Shown here: one piece after another, positions 46,548 through 58,225 of the stretch
How the letters are laid out: each line of letters begins with the position of its first letter
Position numbering within the stretch: position 1 is the first letter of the stretch
Assembly: GCA_003996215.1 (NCBI GenBank)
Contig: QJPP01001426.1
Location: 62,001 to 126,000, forward strand
Source of the DNA: Jaltomata sinuosa
Lineage: Eukaryota > Streptophyta > Magnoliopsida > Solanales > Solanaceae
DNA length: 64,000 nt
Direction of reading: 5' to 3'
Notes under the pieces: generated by a model
What the model was told of the DNA's origin: nothing
Database searches by the model: none
The model's input: only the letters and a program-made list of their open reading frames with translations
Program-made: the position numbers and the translations under genes

Positions 46548-49500
46548 TGTAATGACCTTTCATGTCATTTTCTCATTTGCACCTTCTTTGCATTGTTAGA
46601 GCCTTTCTATAGTGGCCCCAAGTTATTTATGGCTTGCTGGGACCGGTAGTTTGGTGCCCTGGCCGTTTGTTTGGTCGTTATGACCATTTCTCTATTTTAG
46701 ATCTTTAACTTAGGAATTCATTGACTTTAGTAAACATGCTTAGCTAACATGCTCGGAATCGAATTCCAATAACTCCGTTAGCTCCAGAACTTTGAGTTTG
46801 GTCTAATTGGACCTTTAGTCGAGGCTTGAGAAATTTCGATGTAAGTTTTCTGTTGGCTTTTCTGTTTTCAAGCCATTTGGAGTTGAAAGTGTAACTTGGG
46901 TCAGCTTTCGATTATCGAAGCATCAGATTCGAAATCCGACAATTCCATCAGCTCTGGAATGATGATTTTAGGCTAGGTTGGTGGTTGGTTTGGGCACCGG
47001 GTGAGCCAGGCTCATTTCAGCTAGTTGGTTTGTTTTAGTTAGTGTTGACTTGGGTCAACATTTCTCTGGAACGACCTCGTATGAAAGTTTTGTCGAATCC
47101 ATTGAGTTTGGAACATTGTTTCCACTCTATTAGCATTGTTGGTTTTTGTGTATTGGGTTCCGATTGTGCTCGGAATTCCCCATCGAAGCTTTAAAATTAC
47201 AGGTTTTTCTATTGCAGGTGCAGGCCTCAGGCCTTAATCACAATAGCGAGCCCCTTCCCTACGATCGAGATGTAGCACCTGTTTCCTTATACTACGCGAT
47301 CACGATGTCCCTTGTCACAACCGCGATGAAGCCTGCTCCCCCTTGTTCTTCGCAATTGCGTGTCTAGTCCTCGCAATTGCGATGGTCTAGCTAGCGTGGT
47401 CATCGCGACCGCCTGGGGTCCCTTCACGATCGCGATGAAGGACCCCTGGGAAGTATATAAACTTTCCACTTCGTCTTTTTCACTTCAAAATCCGATTCCA
47501 CTATTGTTTTTAGTTCCAAACTCATCTGAGCTCGTAATTGCTTCAATTTTTGGTGCTGGGGTGTAAATTCCTTGGCCTTGATCGTTCCTCCATCATTATT
47601 GGTAAGTTTTATCCGCTTAAATCCATTGAATTTGCATCCTTGTTTCCTATATTGTTCTTATAGTTGGCTAGCTGGTTTGAGCCATTTCCCTGGGTTAAAT
47701 TCCTTTACTATTCTGAGCATGCACTCACAGGAGTGTGGTGCTCATTGTACATTCTTTCATTTTTGGCTTCGGGTTATGGGGCCCACGGGCCCGCCGGTAA
47801 CCCAAATTTCAACCCAACAATTATTATAGCGTTATGGGTATTGTTAGACTTGTTTTAATGTGTAGTTTATGTTCTTCATTTTTTGACTTTTGTTCGAAGC
47901 TTCTCGAAGTGATTTGGGCTTGGACATTGTTGTTCCAGCAGCTTATCATCGGACGATCGGTAGGTTAAGGTTTAACTCCTTAAACTTCAATATATAGGAT
48001 AAAATCGTTCTAATTGGCATCCTTGGGTTGGGTTTTTAGCTTGGCACCATAGACCTTGACCACTTTTCCATGTTTGCATCGTTTCTTTCCTCTGTTATGT
48101 GTAGTATTCTTCGTAGAATGATATGATCACCCTTGTGGTCCTGTGTGGACTTTTTTGACTCTGAACCATAGATGGTGGGTTATTTGGGGGTGTCCGTGAG
48201 TCCCGAACATCATTATCGTGATTTTAGGTTGGTTATATGTGTTGTAGAGCGATTGGAGCCTGTGCAGGGCCGATAGGTTGATTGTGAGCCGTTGGGCTGC
48301 TATTTGTGATTGAGCATGTCATTTCCATGCATATAAATGGATTTTTACCATATATTACTATGATTTCGGCTTTGGTCCTATCTTATATGGTATTTTAAAT
48401 CTTGCATGGCCTCGGGGGCCCATTTATGATAAAAATGGTTATGAAATAGTTTGGTACTGTCTTGATGGGTTTTCTTGGGGTAAGAAAGGTTAAAAGAGAA
48501 ATTATCACAGTTTTTCTACTTATACTAGACCTGGTTGAGCCGAGGTGCTAGACTTGTTTTGTTACTGATGATAAATGATATTAGACTGGGTAAAGCCGAG
48601 CACCGAACTTGATTTACTACTGTTTTAGACCCAAATACTCCCAAGCACCCTTGAAGGGGGGGTTTTGAGACTTATTTCACTGATTTAGACCTAGATAGGA
48701 TCCAAGCATGCAATATCGAGATTTGGTCACTAGTGTGGATCTGGTGACATCCCAGACTGTTATATCGAGGTTTGAGATTCAGTATGTGGTCTACGAGTAG
48801 ACCTCCATGGACTCTGCTATTTTGGACCAAGTGCTACAGGCCGAGGGTGACTGGAGGGGGGTGTACGGCGGAGTAGAAGTACTCAGGGGAATCCCTTCCA
48901 TGGATCCTGCTTCCATTAGACCTTTGGGGGTAACATACGACACTGCTATCACACTTAGTTCAGCATATCATGCCATATAATCCATTTGTGTGAGATTCCA
49001 CCCTTGTTTTCTATTTGCTGAGTGTACGCTCTGGTTGTATGGGCGGCCGGAGGGTTTGTTTTCACTTGATTGTGTTCCTTGGTTGTATGGGCGGCTGAGG
49101 GACTGTAGGTAGATTTGTTGTTACTCTATCACGATATTGATTCTTGTCATGGTTGCATATGAGGTTGGATATTGATAAAGTTATTCTTGAACTGCGGTTG
49201 TAAGTTTCTTGACTTGAGATTAGTATGCTTAGTTTGGTTATTAAATCTTGTTTCCAAGCATGACTATCCTTATTCTTCTTCTTCCTTCTCTTTCCACTTG
49301 AGGTTACCAGTATACTGCCTATTTCTAAATCTCTCCTTATATATATTGTTGTGCGAGGATCCCAGGTGCGTTTTATTTCCTTCTTTCACCTGTGTGTGTA
49401 ATATATATATCTAGTAGCTAGCCATGTTTGTTATTTTCTGCTTGTATTCCTTTCGTGCTAGCTTCCATGTACTTCTTCATTGCTTTCTGTGACTATTTGC

Positions 49501-50038
49501 TTCTATTCTTCTTTTTAATGCTCTTTTATCTTATATGTGCCCAGTCGGCCTATGATACCTACTAGGTACCATTTTCTTTGCATTTGGTGCTCATACTACA
49601 CTAGGCATCTTCTAGTGCAGATCCTAGTGTGGGCCCTAGCTGTTAGGTCATGGACACTCGTACGAGGAGACTTTTGGACCGTCCAGACTAAGGGTGAGCT
49701 CCTGGAGGCCGGAGCTTGACTTTAGTTTATCTTTTGTATTTTGTACTCTCTTACTACTCGGAGACATTATGTATATATTATTTTGGATCCCTTGTTACTC
49801 CTTTTATGTAGTTTCGTCTCTTATATACTATGATCCCAGTTCTTTGGTTAGTTTTAGCTTCTTTATATACTCATGTTATTACTTTTCTTCTCGTGTAACC
49901 CTTGCTTCCGCTTATATTACTTGTTATTTCGCTTGCTTGATAAGTAGTAGCCCATACTAACCGTTCTGGGCTATGGGGATTGGTTCGCCTACTCGGGGGT
50001 TGTAGGTTCCATTATGATCGAGAAATTGGCTCATGACA
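46548..50038 (+). mobile_element. 5' LTR of chromovirus element B
   Basis: Starts TGTAATGACC and ends TCATGACA, followed by the primer site. It aligns throughout with 55254-56733 plus 62038-64000. Length is about 3.5 kb. TATATAA at 47454-47460 is a likely promoter TATA box, with a decayed CGCGATCGCG-type cluster just upstream (47235-47450). Many CpG sites intact in the 3' LTR are TpG or CpA here. Confidence 0.88.
47454..47460 (+). promoter_or_regulatory. TATA box of element B 5' LTR
   Basis: TATATAA directly after the GGGTCCC hairpin remnant. The same box occurs at 56212-56218 in the 3' LTR. It marks the probable U3/R region. Confidence 0.6.
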
Positions 50039-50040
50039 GC

Positions 50041-50053
50041 TTGGTATCAGAGC
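50041..50053 (+). other. Primer-binding site (initiator tRNA-Met)
   Basis: TTGGTATCAGAGC two bases after the LTR end. It is complementary to the 3' end of plant initiator tRNA-Met, the usual primer for chromovirus and many other plant retrotransposons. Confidence 0.85.
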
Positions 50054-50251
50054 CTAAGATTTCACTGGTGTCATTGGTATAGGAGCCAATTTCTAGTATT
50101 GTCCTACGAATTGGGGCGGAGACGTCCATACTCAATCTTCGGGAGGCTACAGTGACATCTTAGGAAACATGACTCTCTTGTTCCTTCTGTATCGTGCGTA
50201 GTCCTTGGATGTTTCCTAAAATCTCACTTGTTCTAGTTAATTCTTCCACAG

Positions 50252-51650
50252 ATGGTTCATACGAGGTCATCGACATCAGGCAGGGACGAGCCTCCGACTC
50301 CAACTAGGGGCCGGGGAGGTTGTAAAAGTAGGGGTTGAGGACGTCCTTGGGCAGCGGCACCTGCTAGAGCTGCTAGAGTTGAGATAGAGCCCGAGCTTGA
50401 TTTTGAGCCATAGTTTGTTCCAGAGCAGCATGTGGACCAGAGGGCAGCCCAGGTTCCACTAGGTCCAGTACTAGTTCCAGTACCAGCTCTTGTGCCAACT
50501 TCAGCCCCAGCTTAGTATTTCGATATTCGGGGTTTACTATTACAGCTTTTGAGTATGATTGGAAAGCGGCCTTCTGAGGTAGCACAAACATCCTCTCAGG
50601 AGGCAGCCCTAGGTACATCGAGTTCAGGAGCGCAGCCTACTACTGCGGCTCCCCGTGTTGAGGTTATTCCGATCCCTTTAGTTGCACTACCTCTTGCTCC
50701 TCGCCCAGCTATGACAGAGATGGAGCAGAAGGCGTTAGGTAGATTTTTGAGATTGGCACCTCTGTGGTTCGCTAGTACATCTGGTGAGGATCCACATGAG
50801 TTCATTACCACTTGTGAGGAGATGATGCACCATCTGGGTTTGCTGGAGACTCACAGTGTTGGATACACTATATATCAGCTGGAGGGCCCAACTAAGTTAT
50901 GGTGGAGGCCCCAGGTTGCTTGCAGACCATTATCATTGCCTCCGTTGACTTGGTCCGAGTTTTAAGAGGCCTTTATGGCCAAGTTCTTTCCACAGAGCGA
51001 TAGGGAGCGCATTAGGAGTAGTTCACTAAACTTATACAGGGTTCTATAACTGTATCGGAGTATGAGACCCGTTTCCATTAGCTTGCTCTATTTGGGGCCA
51101 TGATTATGCCTACCAAGCCTGATAGAGTCCGTAGGTTTGTTTGGGGGTCGCGGTCAGAGTTTAGAGAGTCATATGAGATATTAGTTGCTAGTGGTCGATC
51201 ATTCTAGGCTATTACAGACTATGCCCGTACTGTAGAGAATTTGCATCGTTATGACACCAGGGCTAGAGATAAAAGGCGTCGACATCAAGGTGGCTACAAT
51301 GGTTCTCGTCAGGGTGGTAGAGGTTTAGGCCAGTGAGGTCGAGGGCATCAGTCGCAATAGCACCAGGGTCAGTCTAGTCGACCAGTTCAGGCCTTACTTC
51401 AGTCTTCTGGTGGGTCTTAGTATGAGCAGGGTCAAAGTAGCCAGCAGGGCTTTAATGGTCAGTCGTCGAGAGATGCAGCTTCTGGGGCATTAGGCCGTAG
51501 TAGCCATATAGGTTCTGCTAGTTTATCTCGCCAGTATAGGCCGTCAGGGCCTTGTTATGATTGTGGTTTTGTCGGTCACTATGCTAGAGATTGCCCTCAG
51601 CGGGGTGCAGTTCAGCCAGCCGCTCAGCCGGCTTAGCCTATACATACAGT
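50252..51650 (+). pseudogene. gag of element B, interrupted
   Basis: The start MVHTRSSTSG is typical of Tekay/Del-type gag. The core PLWFASTSGEDPHEFITTCE is in the frame 50549-50965. The zinc knuckle CYDCGFVGHYARDC is at 51553-51594. The reading is broken by several in-frame stops (for example at 50328, and in the Gln-rich stretch 51330-51640) that look like CGA-to-TGA and CAG-to-TAG changes, as expected from cytosine deamination. Not translatable as one protein. Confidence 0.85.
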
Positions 51651-53700
51651 TCAGCCACCAACTCATGGAGTGGGTAGTCAGGGTAGAGGTGGTGGCCCTG
51701 GGGGAAGGACATGTGTTAGGGATGGCAATCAGTAAGGTGGAGGTCATCGTCAGTTCTATGCGGTCCCTGGGAGACCAGAGGTAGAGGCCTCGGATGCTAT
51801 GATCACAGGTACGATTTCTATTTGCCATCTCACAACTTTTGCATTATTTGATCCCCGATCGACTTGTTTGTATGTATCTACCTACTTTATTCCTTGTTTG
51901 GGGTGGGCTAGTGAACCGTTATCTGTGCCTGTATCTGTTTTGATCCCTGTAGGAGATTCTTTAGTAGTGGATCAGATTGTGAGATCTTGGATGATATCTG
52001 TGGGTGATTTGTAGACTTGGGGTGATATGCTGATTCTTGATATGGTAGATTTTGATGTGATACTGGGGATGGACTGGTTATCCCCTCATCGTGCGATTTT
52101 GGATTGCTATGCCAAAACCATTACCATAGCCGTGATTGGTGTATCCCTGGTTGTGTGACAGGGATCTATTAGTCGCGCACCATCTGGGATCATCTCTTGT
52201 CTTCGAGCTAGGAAGTTAATTTCTCGCGAGTGTTTTGCTTATCTAGCATATGTCCAAGATGCTAGTGCCGACTCTTCTTCCCCTAAGTCCGTTCCTATGA
52301 TTGGAGACTTCCTAGATGTGTTCCCTACTAACATGCTAGGCCTTCCACCTGAGAGAGATATTGATTTTGCTATTGAGCTAGAGACGGGCACCAGGCCCAT
52401 TTCCATTTCTCCCTACCGTATGGCTCCAGCTGATTTAAGAGAGCTTAAGGAGCAGCTCCAGGACTTTCTAGCTAAGTGTTTTATTAGGCCGAGTGTGTCT
52501 CTTTAGGGTGATCCTATTCTATTTGTTAAGAAGAAGTATGGGTCGATGCGGATGTGTATTGATTATCGATAACTGAATAGGGTTACTGTGAGGAATGGGT
52601 ATCCAATACCACGTATAGATGATTTGTTTGATCAGCTTCAGGGTTCAACCGTGTTTTTGAAGATAGATTTGAGGTCAGGCTACCACCAGTTGAGGATTAG
52701 GGTTGAGGATATCCCATGACAACATTCAGGACACGTTATGGCCATTATGAGTTCCTGGTGATGTCTTTTGGGTTGACTAATGCCCCCGCAACATTCATGG
52801 ACTTGATGCATAGGTGCTTAGCCCGTATCTGGACTCTATTATGATAGTTTTCATAAATGACATCTTGATATACTCGCGGAGTAGAGATGAGATGAGCAAC
52901 ACTTTAGGAATGTACTTTAGACTTTGAGAGATCATCGACTTTATGCCAAGTTCTCAAAGTGCGAGTTTTGGCTTGAGTCAGTTGCATTCCTAGGGCACGT
53001 GGTGTCTAAGGATGGGATTAGAGTGGATCCGGGTAAGATTTCAATTGTTCGTGATTGGCCGAGACCTACTACTCCTACTAAGGTTTGCAGCTTTGTTGGG
53101 TTAGCAGGGTACTACAGACGGTTCGTCGAGGGATTTTCCTCCATAGAAGCACGTTTGACTTGGCTGACTAGTAAGGATGTCCCATTTTAGTGGTCGAATC
53201 AGTGCAAGGATAGTTTTCAGAGGCTTAAGGCCTTGTTGACTTCAGCTCCTGTATTGACTTTGCCGGCTGAGGGTCAGAGTTTTTCCGTGTATTGTGATGC
53301 TTTTGGGGTTGGTCTTGGTTGTGTGTTGATGCAGCAGGGTCATGTGATTGCAATGCATTGAGGCAGATAAAGGTTCACGAGCACAACTACTCCACTCATG
53401 ACTTGGAGTTGGCGGCGGTGGTTTTCACGCTCAAGATATGGAGGCACTACTTGTATGGGGCTTACTGTGAGATATTCACCGATCATCATAGTCTTCAGTA
53501 TATCATGAGTCAGCAAGAGCTGAACTTGAGGCAGAAGAGGTGGATTGAGCTACTGAAGGAATATGATTTCACCATTCATTATCATTCGGGCAAGGCAAAC
53601 ATGGTAGCGGATGCCTTGAGTCGGAAGGCAGTGAGTATGGGTAACTTAGCTTCAGTTTCAGTTTTTGAGCGACCATTGGCCTTGGACATCTAGTCCTTAG
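51651..53700 (+). pseudogene. Protease, reverse transcriptase and RNase H of element B
   Basis: Protease-like DVILGMDWLSPHRAILDCYA is near 52052-52111. The RT begins near 52297 (DFLDVFPTN, LPPERDIDFAIEL). The polymerase centre reads FINDIL at 52850-52867, where the family has FIDDIL, so the first catalytic Asp is Asn (codon 52856-52858). The thumb has FVGLAGYYRRFVEGFS. RNase H in 53319-53693 carries FTDHHSLQYI, HYHSGKANMVADALSRKA and a preserved tail. Stops and a frameshift near 52720 divide the reading. Order and motifs are those of Ty3/gypsy. Confidence 0.88.
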
Positions 53701-55180
53701 CTGACCATTTGGTTAGGCTTGACTTATCGTATCCCAGTAGAGTTCTTGCCAGTATTGAGGTTCGTTCTACTCTAGTTGATCAGATTCAGATCCAACAGTT
53801 TGAGGATTAATGGTTGTGTGACCTTTGAGATTAGGTTGTTCAGGGTGAGACCAGCCGGGCTACTCAAGATTCAGATGGGGTTCTGAGGTTTGACAGTCGA
53901 CTGTGTGTTCCAAGAGTTGGGGATTTAATTCAGTTGATACTCGGTGAGGCACATTGTATTAGATACTCAATTCATCCTGGCGCAACCAAGATGTATAGAG
54001 ATTTGAGGCAGCTTTTCTGGTGGAGTGGTATGAAGCGGGACATAGAAGAGTTTGTATCTCGGTGATTGAACTGTCAGTAGGTGAAGTTCGAGCATATGAG
54101 ACCTGGTGGTTTGATACAGTGACTTCCCATTCCTGAGTGGAAATGGGAAGGGATTACTATGGATTTTGTAGTTAGTTTGCCACACACTTCAAGGGGTTTC
54201 GATTCTATTTGGGTGATTGTTGATTGGCTGACTAAGTCAGCGCACTTCTTTCTGGTTCAGACTACTTACAGTGGGAGAGGCTAGCTCAAATTTACATTCG
54301 TGAGGTGGTTTAGTTTCACGGGGTCCCAGCTTCTATCATTTCAGACCATAACACTCAGTTCACATCTCAGTTCTGGAGAGCTATTCAACCAGATTTGGGT
54401 ACAGAGGTTCAGCTTAGTACTGCTTTCCACCCTTAGACAAATGGCCAGTCCGAGAGGACTATTCAGGTCTTGGAGGACATGCTTCGGGCCTGTGTTCTTA
54501 ATTTTGGAGGTTCTTAGGATCAGTTTGTGCCTTTGGCTGAGTTTGCATATAACAATAGCTTCCGTTCTAGCATTGGCATGGTACCTTTTGAGGCATCATA
54601 TGGTAGGCATTGCAGATCACTGGTTGGTTGATTTGATGGGTTGGAGTCTAGGCCGCAGAGTACAAATTTGCTTCAAGAGTCACTAGACAGAGTCAGAGTT
54701 ATCCATGATAGACTTCGAGCTGCTCAAAGTAGGCAGAAGTGCTGCGCTGATCTTAGTCTTCATGCCTTGGAGTTTAGTGTTGGTGATTTAGTATTCCGCC
54801 GTGTATCGCCCATGAAGGAGGTGATGAGATTCGGTAGGCGAGGCAATCTTAGCCCCAGGTACATCGGGCCATTTGAGATTATTCAGAGGGTTGGTAGTGT
54901 TGCTTATAGATTAGCTTTGCCTCCGATGTTTTCAGCTATGCATCCTGGATTTCATGTTTCCATGTTGAGGAAGTACGTTCCAGATGAGTCTCATGTGTTG
55001 CAGTGGGACACGGTTCAATTGGATGAGAGGTTGGCCTTTGTGGAGGAGCCGGTTGCTATTGTGGCCAGAGATGTCAAGAGGTTGAGATCTAGGGAGATTC
55101 CGGTTGTAAAAGTTTAGTGGAGGCACCATCCTATTGAGAAGGCTACTTAGGAGACCGAGAGAGATATGCGGGCCTAGTAT
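53701..55180 (+). pseudogene. Integrase and chromodomain of element B
   Basis: The zinc-binding start (MYRDLRQLFWWSGMKRDI) is near 53988-54045, the first catalytic Asp lies in ITMDFVVSLP near 54150, and the tail in 54641-55117 carries RYIGPFEIIQRVGSVAYRLA and HPGFHVSMLRKYVPD. A chromodomain remnant follows (IPVVKV, then WRHHPIEKAT, ETERDMRA) with stops at the Trp and Arg codons. The chromodomain places it in the chromoviruses, closest to Tekay/Del. Several frameshifts split the central catalytic part. Confidence 0.85.
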
Positions 55181-55253
55181 CCGCAGCTGTTTGATCCTTC
55201 AGGTACCTTCTTCTTCTTGACTTTGGACTAAAGCCCTTTTTAGTAGTGGATGA

Positions 55254-56733
55254 TGTAATGACCCTTCCGGTCATTTTCACATTTGTGCCTTCTTTGCACT
55301 GTTAGAGTTTTCTTGTAGCGGCCCCGTCATTTATGGCTTGATGGGACCGGTAGTTCGATGCCCTAGCCATTCATTTGGTCGTTATGACCATTTCCTTGTT
55401 TTAGAGCTTTAACTTAGGAATTCATTGACTTTAGTCAACATTTTTAGCTAACATGCTCAGAATCAAATTTTGACAGTTTCGTTAGCTTTGGAACATTGAG
55501 TTTGGTCTGGTTGGAACTTTAGTCGAGGCCTGAGAACTTCTGGTATGGGTTTTGTGTTAGATTATTTGTTTTTAGGCCATTTGGAGTTGAAAGTGTAACT
55601 TGGGTCAGCTTTCGATGATCAGAGCGTCAGATTTGAAATCCGACAATTCCATTAGCTCCAGAATGATGAGTTTGGGCTAGGTTGGTGGTTGGTTCGGGTC
55701 TCGGGTGAGACGAGCTCATTTTGGCTAGTTGGTTGGTTTTAGTTAGTGTTGACTTGGGTCAACATTTCTCTGGAACGACCTTGTAAGGAAGTTTTGTCAA
55801 ATCCGTTGAGTCCAGAACATCGTTTCCACTATATTAGCATTGCTGGTTTTTGAGTATTAGTTTTCTATTGTGCCCGGAATGCCCCATCGAAGCTTTAGAA
55901 ATTACAGGTTTTACTATTGCAGGTGCAGGCCTCAGGCCTTATTCGCGATCGCGAGCCCCTTCCCTACGACCGCGATGTAGCACCTGTTTCTTTGTACTAC
56001 GAAATCATGAGGTCCCTTGTCGCGATCGCGATAATACCTGCTCCCCCTTGTTTTTCGCGATCGCATGGCTAGTCCTCGCGATTGCAATGCTCTAGCCAGC
56101 GTAGTCATCGCTACTGCATGGCTAGTCCTCGCGATCACGATGGTCTAGCCAGCGTAGTCATCGCGACCGCGTAGGGTCCCTTCGCGATCGCGATGAGGGA
56201 CCCTTGGGAAGTATATAAACTTTACACTTCGTCTTCTTCACTTTAAAATCTGGTTCCACCATTGTTTTTAGCTCCAAACTTACCTGAACTTGTAATTGCT
56301 TCAATTCTTGGTGCTGGGGTGTAAATTCCTTGGCCTTAATCGTTCCTCCATCATTATTGGTAAGTTTTATCCACTTAAATCCGTTGAATTCACATCCTTG
56401 TTTCCTATATTGTACCTATAGTTGGCTGGCTGGTTTGAGCCATTTCCTTTGGTTAAATTCCATTAATACTCTGAGCATGCACTCACGGGAGTGTGGTGCT
56501 CATTGTACGTTCTTTCATTTCTGGCTTTGGGTTGTAGGGCCCACGGGGCCGCCGGTAACTCGAATTTTGGCCCAGCTATTATTATAGGGATATGGGTATT
56601 GTTAGTGTCGTTTTAATGTGTAGCTTAAGTTCTTGATAGTTTGACTTCCGTTTGGAGCTTCTCGGAGTAGTTAGGGCTTGGATATCATCATTCCAGCAGC
56701 TTATTGTCAGACGACAGGTAGGTTACGATTTAA
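55254..56733 (+). mobile_element. 3' LTR of element B, left part
   Basis: Starts TGTAATGACCC. Aligns with 46548-47975 but contains an extra 53 bases from a tandem duplication (56065-56117 and 56118-56170). Three perfect TCGCGATCGCGA palindromes stand at 55943, 56020 and 56182. Cut at 56733 by element C. Confidence 0.88.
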
Positions 56734-58225
56734 TGATAACTCGGTAATCTACCAACTTTTTATGCCTTTACTCATGAATTATTGCTATATTTTGATGAGA
56801 TTTAGAGGTTCTTATGACCTTTATTGATGTCTATGCAGGTACTTGTGATCAAAGATAGAAAACAAGAAAATGAACCCAAAAAGAGTCAAAAAGGAGTGAA
56901 GTGTGAAGTGAGTAAACAAGACGAAGATTCTACTGAGAGATGTGGCGCTCGTGCAAAACACACTTGCTTTGGTGCGGAATGCACCTTCCACCACATGAAG
57001 TCCAGAAGTTGCTAAAGGATCTTTTAAGGGGTGTGGTCATTGTGCGACGCGCACACTACCTGGTGCAAACTGCACCTCACTTCGCATGAAGCTCCCAAGT
57101 CAGCTTGAGTCACTGGATCATTGAAGAGTGTGTGCGATGCACACATGCTGATGTGCGAACCGCACGTCACACCGCACACCACCCAAAGGGAATTTTTGTC
57201 CAAATTTATGTGGCATTTTGGGAATGCTTATAAACCTAATTTAGGCACAATTGTAAATAGTTCAGATAGTTTTGAAGTTTTTCAAACAATTGTTTTAGCT
57301 TTGTGAACAAGTTTTTCTTTCTAAGAACAAGAAGAGGGTTTATCTCAATTCCTTCTTCCCAATTCTTAGAACCATAATTTGTGTACCAATTGAGCTTTGA
57401 TATTGAGAAATTTAGCTTGAATGGAAGAAAAAATGTATTACCCATTTGGTATATCTCTTTTCTTCAGCATGAGTAGATAAACCTCTTATCTAGAGATGTG
57501 TTGATGATGGGTACTTGATAAATGGGTGTGGGTGTTGCTAATTCTTGGTTACAATTGCTTTATTGACATGGGTCTAGTGATTTCACAACATTTTAACTCT
57601 AAACTTGGTGGTTGCAAACATTGCTTTTCCTAACTTGGTTATGTTATTGCTTGAATGAGGATTTCATAACTTCGGATGTGAAATTGGTAGTGAAAACTTG
57701 GGCTTCCATTTAGATTGAGGCTAGAAATAGCTCATATCGACGAAATCATCCACTTAAGGGTCTAAAGCTAGAAAGAGTATGACCTCCCCAAGCATATCTT
57801 GGTTGTTTTATTGCCTAATCGATAATTCTTGAGCTAAGACTATTGTATGATTGTTTGATCAGGAGATAGATAATCATACTTATGACCAAGGCTACTTATG
57901 CCATTTAGTAAGAATTTGCATGAATAAGCAATCACCCTATCCCATGTTCAAGCCCATTTGACGCACATCCCTAGTCGTCCTTTCTATTATCTACACCTGC
58001 TTTTACTTTATTATTTTATTTGTTGAATTAAGAAATTGTGACAGATTCCTAATTCCCCCTTTTTTATATTACTCACTCTCGTTGTGAACTCTATTTTACA
58101 ATCACCTAGGCTAATCTCTAAATTCTCTGTGGGATCGACCCCGACATCCATTGGGAACTGTAATTATGTTTTGCTCTAACAATCACCGATACATCCTTCT
58201 AGGAGAGTACATTTGAGCGTTATCA
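56734..58225 (+). mobile_element. 5' LTR of element C
   Basis: Starts TGATAACTCGGTAATC and ends GAGCGTTATCA, 1492 bases. The preceding TTTAA (56729-56733) is the left target duplication. Dyads of the form GTGCG-NNN-CGCAC lie at 57042, 57153 and, with variant arms, at 57062 and 57131, upstream of a TTATAAA box near 57227. Confidence 0.9.
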
